Below, one piece after another: positions 58,429 through 64,000 of a stretch of DNA of 64,000 nt. The notes under the pieces are model-generated. The model was not told the DNA's origin, ran no database searches, and was given only the letters and a program-made list of their open reading frames with translations. The stretch lies in assembly GCF_012939995.1 (NCBI RefSeq), contig NZ_SPMZ01000004.1, positions 1 to 64,000 of the forward strand. The letters run 5' to 3'. The first letter of the stretch is position 1; each line of letters starts with the position of its first letter. The position numbers and the translations under genes were made by a program. This stretch comes from Candidatus Competibacter phosphatis (GTDB lineage Bacteria > Pseudomonadota > Gammaproteobacteria > Competibacterales > Competibacteraceae).

Positions 58429-59441
58429 GATGGCCGCTCCTCATCGTCTTTGTGCCGTTCTTCGTCACTCTTGACATTGCGCCGGGCCAAGACCACTAGA
58501 CCGCCGAGCAAGGCCAGCGGCGCGATCATGCCCTTGTAGAGCGTATGCTGCATTCCTTCGGAAACGGCGGCGAAGGAGTGATCGGGTAGCTTGGGCAGAC
58601 CCAGCTTTTCATGGGGCACACCGGTCAGATAGCGCACCTGGGTACCGCCGGATTCGGTCTCGCCGTAGATGTGCGGCTGATACTCGCCGACCGGCGCTAC
58701 CTGGCCGGACCGATCGCCGCTCAGCTTGCCGCGCGGGAACTCGTACAGTTCGCCGGGCTTGAGGGCCATGCGCCGCTCCGCCTCTTTCTGCAAGTCCTCG
58801 ACCAACCCGAACAGCGAGGCGCCGGTCGGGCATACGTCGCAGCAGGCCGGGAGCTTGCCCTGTTTCTGCAAGTGGTTGCAGAACTGGCACTTGGCGATCC
58901 GACCGAACGGCTGATCGAACTGATACTGCGGCACGTTGAACGGACAACCGTAGACGCAATAGCGGCAACCGATGCAGGCATCCGGGTTGTGAGTAACGAT
59001 GCCGGTGATTGGGTCCTTGCGCATGGCGCTGACCGGGCACACCGAAATACAGGACGGATCGACGCAATGCAGGCAGTGGCGCTTGACGAAGGCGTAGCCA
59101 TCGACCTCACGGTCCTTCTGAGTCATGGCGCCGTTCTGGTAAACCCGGATCACGTTCAGCGTCTTGCCGGAAATGTCTTCCGCAGTATCCCAGGTTCCTT
59201 CGTTCCAATCGGCCAGGCGTTGCGGTTGTTCGACCGGCATGCCATTGGCTTCCTTGCAAGCGGCGACGCAGGCTTTGCAACCGATGCACTGAGTCGAGTC
59301 GTACAGCATCCCCACCGCCTTGGGCGGCAAGGTCTTTGGCTCACGCCGATCGAATGGCGCGGCATCGGCGATTGGCGCGGCGGCGGCGGTGGCGGCGGCA
59401 CCGACGGCGCCCCGCAGGAACTGGCGACGATTGATCCCCAT
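58425..59441 (-). CDS. hybA: HybA-type ferredoxin subunit with Tat signal
   Basis: A periplasmic electron-transfer protein with four [4Fe-4S]-type Cys clusters. The 338 residues start MGINRRQFLRGAVGAAATAA, a Tat signal (RRQFL). The Cys groups are CIGCKACVAACKEAN, CLHCVDPSCISVCPVSA, CIGCRYCVYGCPFNVPQ and CQFCN...ACCDVCPTGA. A C-terminal hydrophobic helix (APLALLGGLVVLA) anchors it to the membrane. AGGAGGG six bases before the ATG at 59441 fixes the start. It connects the HybO/HybC core to HybB. Confidence 0.94.
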   Translation of the reverse strand: MGINRRQFLRGAVGAAATAAAAPIADAAPFDRREPKTLPPKAVGMLYDSTQCIGCKACVAACKEANGMPVEQPQRLADWNEGTWDTAEDISGKTLNVIRVYQNGAMTQKDREVDGYAFVKRHCLHCVDPSCISVCPVSAMRKDPITGIVTHNPDACIGCRYCVYGCPFNVPQYQFDQPFGRIAKCQFCNHLQKQGKLPACCDVCPTGASLFGLVEDLQKEAERRMALKPGELYEFPRGKLSGDRSGQVAPVGEYQPHIYGETESGGTQVRYLTGVPHEKLGLPKLPDHSFAAVSEGMQHTLYKGMIAPLALLGGLVVLARRNVKSDEERHKDDEERPS

Positions 59442-59452
59442 GACGCACCCTC

Positions 59453-60619
59453 CTATCGTTGCGAGGTATCGTGCTCGGAGGCGGCGGATTCGTCCTTCTG
59501 GTCCATGCCGCGCAGGGCCATCGCGCCCGCGCCCACCGCTAGCCCAGCGACGCCGGCCACGACCGCCGCTGCTGCTGGCGTGACACCCTGGCCCTTGGGC
59601 GCGTTCACCACCGGAAAGGCGGTCGGCGGCGTGAAGGTCTTGACCTTCGCCAGGGCATGGAGCGGCTTGGTGAACCCCACGCCTTCCTCGGTGCAGCCGA
59701 AGCAGGGATGGCCGATACCCACCGGCCAGTTGCCTTCGCCGACATCGCCGAAGCCGATGGCCGGACAATTGGCATGGGTCTCCGGCCCCTTGCAGCCCAG
59801 CTTATACAGGCACCAACCTTGGCGATGACCGAAATCGCCGTATTCCAGGGCAAAGCGGCCAGCGTCGAAATGCGGGCGCCGCTCGCAGTTTTCGTGGATC
59901 AGCCGCCCGTAGGCGAATTTCGGCCGGTTCTTGACATCCAGTCCCGGTGGCTTGCCGAAGGTCAGCAGATAGAGGACGGTGGACAAAAAGTTGTAGGGAT
60001 TGGGTGGGCAGCCAGGAATGTTGATCACGGTTTTTCCGGGCAGCACTTCATGCACCGGCTTGGCCTGGGTCGGGTTGGGGTCGCTGGAGGGCACACCGCC
60101 CCAGGAGGCGCAGGAACCGATGGCGATAATCGCCGCCGCACCTTCGGCCGTTTCTCGGACTGTCTCCAGGATCGGCTTGCCGGCGACCATGCAGTAGACG
60201 CCGCCATCCTTGGTCGGAATCGACCCGTCCACCACCAACACGAACTTGCCCCAGTTCTCCTTCATCGACTTGGCCCGGTACGCCTCGGCCTGATGGCCGG
60301 CGCCCGCGCACAGGGCCTCGTGATAATCCAGCGAGATCATGTCGAGGATCAGGGTTTCGACGGTCGGATGGTAGGCGCGCAACAGTGACTCGGTGCAGCC
60401 GGTGCACTCCTGCGCCGACAGCCAGATGACCGGCGGCCGGGCTGCGGCGGTGACGGCGGCGGCGATGCGCGGCCCCATCAGCGACGATAGCCCCAAGGTC
60501 GCGGCGACACCGGTGCAATAGGTCAGGAACTGACGACGGGTCAGCCCGCCGAGCGTGCCCTCGTAACCGTCTGGATCGTGGACGGCATGGTCAAGATCGG
60601 TCTCGCTGACGACATTCAT
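59453..60619 (-). CDS. hybO: [NiFe]-hydrogenase small subunit
   Basis: The small subunit holds three Fe-S clusters and carries the Tat signal for the heterodimer. The 388 residues begin MNVVSETDLDHAVHD, with TRRQFLTYCTGVAA as Tat motif near residue 27. AQECTGCTESLLR binds the proximal cluster; GSCASWGG, GCPPNP, HENCERR, CLYKLGCKGP, CPAI and GHPCFGCTE supply the other ligands. A C-terminal hydrophobic helix (AAAVVAGVAGLAVGAGA) serves as membrane anchor, as in HybO. The ATG at 60619 is chosen; the upstream in-frame alternatives lie within the promoter. It is the first gene of the hyb operon. Confidence 0.94.
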   Translation of the reverse strand: MNVVSETDLDHAVHDPDGYEGTLGGLTRRQFLTYCTGVAATLGLSSLMGPRIAAAVTAAARPPVIWLSAQECTGCTESLLRAYHPTVETLILDMISLDYHEALCAGAGHQAEAYRAKSMKENWGKFVLVVDGSIPTKDGGVYCMVAGKPILETVRETAEGAAAIIAIGSCASWGGVPSSDPNPTQAKPVHEVLPGKTVINIPGCPPNPYNFLSTVLYLLTFGKPPGLDVKNRPKFAYGRLIHENCERRPHFDAGRFALEYGDFGHRQGWCLYKLGCKGPETHANCPAIGFGDVGEGNWPVGIGHPCFGCTEEGVGFTKPLHALAKVKTFTPPTAFPVVNAPKGQGVTPAAAAVVAGVAGLAVGAGAMALRGMDQKDESAASEHDTSQR

Positions 60620-60634
60620 CACCCGTTTTCCCCC

Positions 60635-60694
60635 ACAAATTTGGCCATTTGTAAAGTTAGCGGGGAGCCAATACGACGGGTTGACGATCATCAA
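60635..60694 (-). promoter_or_regulatory. FNR-type box and promoter ahead of hybO
   Basis: TTGACGATCATCAA at 60681-60694 (TTGATGATCGTCAA on the coding strand) fits the FNR/DNR consensus TTGAY-N4-RTCAA. Its centre is about 31 bases upstream of the TAACTT -10-like hexamer (60659-60654), the spacing of a class II activator site near -41.5. A second inverted repeat, ACAAAT-N6-ATTTGT (60635-60652), lies just downstream, close to the expected start site. Confidence 0.65.
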
Positions 60695-60729
60695 TTTTTA
60701 TGGATTTTTTTTGGCCGTCCCCGGCAGTC

Positions 60730-61458
60730 CTAATCCAGTAAGGAAGGCCTGATTTCATGCAGGAGCGAGGTGGGATGGCTCACGCAAACGGTGCGTCCCG
60801 AAAAGCGGGCTACGCCGTCCTCCTCCAGCCGGCCGATGATTCGAGACAAGGTTTCATGCCGTGCGCCGATCATGGAGGCGAGGTCGCGCCGCGACAACGG
60901 TAACTCCATCACCCGGCTGCCGTCGGTGGCGGTCCGGCCGTGGCGGTTCATCAACGCCAGCAGCAGGTGGACAAACTTGGTGCGGTTGGAAAGCGTCGCG
61001 TTCCGTACCAGCTTGTCGTGCGCGTCGTCCACATCGGTCACCACCCGGCGGAGGAACTGCTGGCCCAAGGTCGGGTTTCTTTCCAACAAAGTCTGGACGG
61101 TGTGCCTGTCGATGAAACAAATTTTGCTCGGTCCCAGCGCTTCGGCGCTGGAACGACGTTCCTCGTCGAGCAACACGCCGCGATAGCCCAGGGTACCGCC
61201 AGGGTAAACAAGGTGGAGCAGAATCGAGTTGCCCGCCGCGTCGATCTTGCGAACGGCGGCCCCACCCGAGACGATGCAATAAACACCATGGCTAGGCTCA
61301 CCGATCGCAAAGATCGACTCGCCGGCATGATATTTTCGGCACTTCTTTGCTTGTGTCAGCAGATTGAGCTCTTCATCGCTCAAAACGCTCCACTCGTTGT
61401 GCTCGCGTGGCAGGCACTCAAAACAATTGACGCCAGGCATGATCTTGCGTCGTTCCAC
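60730..61458 (-). CDS. Crp/Fnr-family transcriptional regulator
   Basis: A 242-residue regulator with an N-terminal cyclic-nucleotide-binding-like beta barrel (YHAGESIFAIGEPSHGVYCI), a dimerisation helix, and a C-terminal winged helix. The recognition helix RHETLSRIIGRLEEDG has the E-x-x-S-R pattern used by FNR and CRP to read TTGA/TGTGA half-sites. Cys12 and Cys15 (NCFEC) and Cys114 recall FNR cluster ligands, but the third N-terminal Cys of FNR is missing, so an oxygen-labile [4Fe-4S] cluster is uncertain. The start is GTG at 61458, after GGAGGGTGAGG. It sits directly upstream of hybO on the same strand and is divergent from the cytochrome gene. Confidence 0.88.
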   Translation of the reverse strand: MERRKIMPGVNCFECLPREHNEWSVLSDEELNLLTQAKKCRKYHAGESIFAIGEPSHGVYCIVSGGAAVRKIDAAGNSILLHLVYPGGTLGYRGVLLDEERRSSAEALGPSKICFIDRHTVQTLLERNPTLGQQFLRRVVTDVDDAHDKLVRNATLSNRTKFVHLLLALMNRHGRTATDGSRVMELPLSRRDLASMIGARHETLSRIIGRLEEDGVARFSGRTVCVSHPTSLLHEIRPSLLD

Positions 61459-61556
61459 ATCCTCACCCTCCTTCCACTATATTTGTAATGACGCGCCACG
61501 GCTTCATTCAGCCCAGCATTCAGGGATGTCGCTGAAACTCATGACTATAATCAGCT

Positions 61557-61570
61557 TGAACTATAGTTCA
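61557..61570. promoter_or_regulatory. 14-bp perfect palindrome between regulator and cytochrome genes
   Basis: TGAACTATAGTTCA is a perfect palindrome 24 bases upstream of the cytochrome start codon and 99 bases from the regulator start. The TGA half-sites and two-fold symmetry suit a Crp/Fnr-type or other dimeric regulator. It may be an operator for the divergent pair. Confidence 0.4.
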
Positions 61571-61594
61571 GGAATGGCCAGAAGGAGAGCAGAG

Positions 61595-62044
61595 ATGTCA
61601 AGACTCCCGAAACAACCCCTGTTGGCGATTACCTTCGCCCTCCTGGTTCTAGGCGGATCGCTATGGGTGATCGACCCCAGCGACGGCCTCTTCTCCTTGT
61701 TTCCGGGGGCATCGGCCAAAGAAAGCTACCAGTACGCCAACAAGCCGATGGGTTGGAACGGACCCGCCGGGCAATGCGTGGTCTGTCACAACCTGGAAAA
61801 AGGTGACTCCTATCGGATCGGCCCCAACCTCTGGGGCATCGTCGACGCGCCGAAAGGGGGCTCCAAGGGTTTTGGCTATTCCCACGCACTGGCGACGGCG
61901 GGTGGGACATGGACCAAGCAGGATCTAGATCGATATCTCGCCAACCCCAATCAATTTCTGCCCGGCACCAACAAAACGATCGCCGGTCTGGAGCCCCAGG
62001 AGCGCGCCAAAATCATCGCTTTTCTGGTAACGCTGAAGGACTGA
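61595..62044 (+). CDS. membrane-anchored class I-like cytochrome c
   Basis: A 149-residue monohaem cytochrome. The N-terminal helix PLLAITFALLVLGGSLWVI (about residues 8-26) acts as uncleaved anchor or signal, placing the haem domain in the periplasm. The haem site is CVVCH (Cys61, Cys64, His65). The usual C-terminal axial-Met loop (PGTKMxFxG) reads PGTNKTIAG here: there is no Met after residue 52, so the sixth ligand must differ; His in GYSHAL is a candidate. AAGGAGAG six bases upstream fixes the ATG at 61595. It is divergent from the Crp/Fnr gene and adjacent to hupE. Confidence 0.85.
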   Translation: MSRLPKQPLLAITFALLVLGGSLWVIDPSDGLFSLFPGASAKESYQYANKPMGWNGPAGQCVVCHNLEKGDSYRIGPNLWGIVDAPKGGSKGFGYSHALATAGGTWTKQDLDRYLANPNQFLPGTNKTIAGLEPQERAKIIAFLVTLKD

Positions 62045-62197
62045 GCCATCCGAATCGCCCGACCCGCTATCGTGTCGGCGGGCTGTCCCGCATCAACCAC
62101 CGGACCGATAGCCTCGTAAATCTTTGCCTCAGGGAGGCTTGTTACACTTAAACGGTTATTGGCTATTTCACGATTCATCATCGTTAGGGGAGCGCGC

Positions 62198-62785
62198 ATG
62201 CAAATACTGTCGAATAAACGTGGATGGGTGGCGTTGTCGTTGCTAGTGGCGAGCGGCGCCGTCCATGCCCATACAACGGGATTGCCGCACATGGATCTCT
62301 TCACCGGGGTGGAACACCCGTTCAGCGGGCTGGATCACATTCTAGCGATGGTGGCGGTCGGATTGTGGGCGGCGCAATTGGGCGGTCGCGCCCTGTGGCT
62401 GGTCCCACTGACCTTCGTGCTGACCATGGCGGTGGGCGGAGCGCTCGGTTTGCTGGGCGTACCGCTACCCATGGTGGAACTGGGGATCGCCGGCTCCGTG
62501 GTGGTGCTCGGCGTACTAGTGGCGCTGGCCTCGCGACTACCTCTCGCGGTCAGCATGGCGCTGGTCGGGTTGTTCGCCCTGTTCCACGGCTACGCCCACG
62601 GCGCGGAAATGGCGGCGGAATCCAGCGCATTGTGGTATGGCTTGGGCTTCATGCTCGCCACCGCGACGCTGCATGCCCTCGGTATCGGCATGGCGTTGGC
62701 GGCGGGTCGAGGCGTTCCGGCGCGCTTGGTGCGGGTCGGCGGCGCGGCGATCGCGGCCAGCGGCATGCTGTTGTTGGCGGCTTAA
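62198..62785 (+). CDS. hupE: HupE/UreJ family protein
   Basis: HupE/UreJ proteins are small integral membrane proteins tied to nickel uptake for hydrogenase or urease. The 195 residues include a signal-like N-terminus ending in AVHAHTTG, then EHPFSGLDHILAMVAVGLWA, the hallmark His/Asp segment, and ALFHGYAHGAEMA with further His residues in a later helix. About six hydrophobic segments are present. The ATG at 62198 with AGGGGAG upstream is chosen over the longer frame at 62159. It precedes hypA and hypB on the same strand, in line with nickel supply to the Hyb enzyme. Confidence 0.88.
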   Translation: MQILSNKRGWVALSLLVASGAVHAHTTGLPHMDLFTGVEHPFSGLDHILAMVAVGLWAAQLGGRALWLVPLTFVLTMAVGGALGLLGVPLPMVELGIAGSVVVLGVLVALASRLPLAVSMALVGLFALFHGYAHGAEMAAESSALWYGLGFMLATATLHALGIGMALAAGRGVPARLVRVGGAAIAASGMLLLAA

Positions 62786-62852
62786 GCCGCTTTCTCCCCC
62801 GGTCTATCCCGCGCCGCGCGGAGGTGGACCGGGATAACCCGGTACGTCGGCC

Positions 62853-63194
62853 ATGCATGAACTTTCGCTGTGCGAAAGCATCATCGAAACCCTCACCACC
62901 CAAACGCACCGGCAGGGGTATAGCCGGGTGCGGCGGGTGTGGCTGGAAATCGGCGCGCTGGCCAATGTCGAACAGGATGCCTTGCGCTTCGCCTTCGAAA
63001 TCGCCCGCCGGGATACGGTAGCGGACACGGCGGAGTTGGACATCGTCACCCTACCGGGTCAAGCCTATTGCCTGGACTGCGCGCAAGTGATCGCGGTCCA
63101 TCAGTATTACGATCCATGCCCATGCTGCGGCGGCTTTCAGTGGCGGCTGACGGGCGGCAACGAAATGCGGATCAAGGAATTGGAGGTCGAGTAA
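62853..63194 (+). CDS. hypA: hydrogenase nickel-insertion protein HypA
   Basis: HypA passes nickel, with HypB, to the hydrogenase large subunit. The 113 residues begin MHELSLCESIIETL; the N-terminal Met-His-Glu binds Ni. The zinc site is CLDC...CPCC. All conserved positions are present. It lies 67 bases after hupE, and its stop directly abuts the hypB start (TAA ATG). Confidence 0.95.
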   Translation: MHELSLCESIIETLTTQTHRQGYSRVRRVWLEIGALANVEQDALRFAFEIARRDTVADTAELDIVTLPGQAYCLDCAQVIAVHQYYDPCPCCGGFQWRLTGGNEMRIKELEVE

Positions 63195-64000
63195 ATGTGC
63201 AGCACCTGTGGTTGCGGCGAAAACGAATTGACCATCCACGCGCATGACCACGCGCACGACCACGCGCACGAGCATCCCCACGTTCACGATCATGCGCCCG
63301 AAGCCCGGCGGCTTACCCTGGAACAGGACATTCTGGCGAAGAACGCCGAATTCGCCGCTGGTAACCGGCGGCTGTTCACGGAACGGGGCATCTTGGTCTT
63401 GAACCTGGTCTCCAGCCCTGGTTCCGGCAAGACCACGCTGCTGGCTCGAACGGTTCAGACCCTGCGCGCCGAATTTCCGGTCGCGGTGATCGGCGGCGAC
63501 CAACAGACCGCCAACGATGCCGAGCGCATCCGCGCCGCTGGCGTGCCGGCGGTGCAGATCAACACTGGCAAGGGTTGCCACCTGGACGCGCACGGTATCG
63601 GTCACGCCCTGGAACGGCTGCCGCTGCCAGAACAGGGCCTGTTGTTCATCGAAAACGTCGGCAACCTGGTCTGCCCGGCGGATTTCGATCTGGGCGAAGC
63701 CTGCAAGGTTGTGGTGCTATCGGTGACCGAGGGCGAGGACAAGCCGTTGAAATACCCGAACATGTTCGCCGCCTCCGGCTTGATGCTGCTCAACAAGACC
63801 GACCTGCTACCCCATCTGGATTTCGACGTGGCCCGCTGCCTGGACCATGCACGGCGGGTCAACCCCGACATTCGAATTCTGCAACTGTCCGCCCGCACCG
63901 GCGAAGGCATGGAGGCTTGGCTGGACTGGCTGCGACAAGGCCAACAGGCGGCGCTGGCGCGGCAAATCAGCCGCTTGGAAGTGGATCTTGCCGCGGCACG
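63195..64000 (+). CDS. hypB: hydrogenase nickel-incorporation GTPase HypB (cut by window edge)
   Basis: HypB is the SIMIBI GTPase that drives nickel transfer. The visible 268 residues start [12 protein letters not shown] with the high-affinity N-terminal CxxCGC nickel motif, then a His-rich stretch ([19 protein letters not shown], residues 16-34) able to store nickel. The G domain has [14 protein letters not shown] (Walker A), [24 protein letters not shown] and [10 protein letters not shown] (guanine specificity). The frame is open to the right edge, a few residues short of the usual end. hypD, hypE and hypF are not in the window and may follow. Confidence 0.95.
   Translation, partial: MCSTCGCGENELTIHAHDHAHDHAHEHPHVHDHAPEARRLTLEQDILAKNAEFAAGNRRLFTERGILVLNLVSSPGSGKTTLLARTVQTLRAEFPVAVIGGDQQTANDAERIRAAGVPAVQINTGKGCHLDAHGIGHALERLPLPEQGLLFIENVGNLVCPADFDLGEACKVVVLSVTEGEDKPLKYPNMFAASGLMLLNKTDLLPHLDFDVARCLDHARRVNPDIRILQLSARTGEGMEAWLDWLRQGQQAALARQISRLEVDLAAA

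Overview
The window is high-GC chromosomal DNA of a gammaproteobacterium. SuhB, NadE, SucCD, PilSR, FolD, XthA, RfbB and the Frd and Hyb proteins are all of proteobacterial type. The combination of an ethylmalonyl-CoA pathway, a methylmalonyl-CoA/propionyl-CoA branch with a sodium-pumping decarboxylase, fumarate reductase and an uptake hydrogenase resembles glycogen-accumulating bacteria of the Competibacter/Contendobacter type. That placement is inferred from gene content only; no search was run.

Layout. 1-900: edge of an ISAzo13-like transposase and a damaged Uma2 gene. 950-8900: suhB, nadE, sucDC, pilSR. 9000-19058: VOC/epimerase-like gene, mutAB, an AT-rich decayed patch, DUF29, meaB, mcl1, iron alcohol dehydrogenase. 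19177-23292: phosphoesterase, CarS-like protein, folD, fabD, a small ORF. 23611-27300: Na+-translocating methylmalonyl-CoA decarboxylase operon mmdADCB. 27379-37452 (minus strand): unknown membrane protein, quinone oxidoreductase, crotonyl-CoA carboxylase/reductase fused to CBS domains, meaB2, ecm, then an AT-rich insertion (small ORF, nucleotidyltransferase, 123-bp MITE), then mch and mcd. 37788-47604: unknown genes, xthA, rfbB, an M16C peptidase, and comB behind a (AAGCC)9 tandem repeat. 47949-52306: frdABCD and rquA. 52296-53163: COQ10-like protein and a small membrane ORF. 53519-64000: Hyb-type [NiFe]-hydrogenase operon, Crp/Fnr regulator, cytochrome c, hupE, hypA and hypB (cut by the right edge).

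How the genes could work together (inference). H2 oxidised by the Hyb enzyme would reduce quinone. RquA converts ubiquinone to rhodoquinone, which FrdABCD can use to reduce fumarate to succinate. SucCD, MutAB, an epimerase and MmdADCB would turn succinate into propionyl-CoA and CO2 while pumping Na+. The ethylmalonyl-CoA set (Ccr, Ecm, Mcd, Mch, Mcl1) assimilates acetyl-CoA and shares methylmalonyl-CoA chemistry. An FNR-type box ahead of hybO, next to a regulator with an FNR-like recognition helix, suggests oxygen- or redox-dependent control.

Quality note. At least eight otherwise complete genes (suhB, nadE, mutA, the iron alcohol dehydrogenase, folD, the nucleotidyltransferase, the unknown gene at 37788 and hybB) carry +1/-1 shifts. 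Most fall in short homopolymers, and total lengths become exact codon multiples once corrected. Sequencing error is the likeliest cause, so these are annotated as whole genes.
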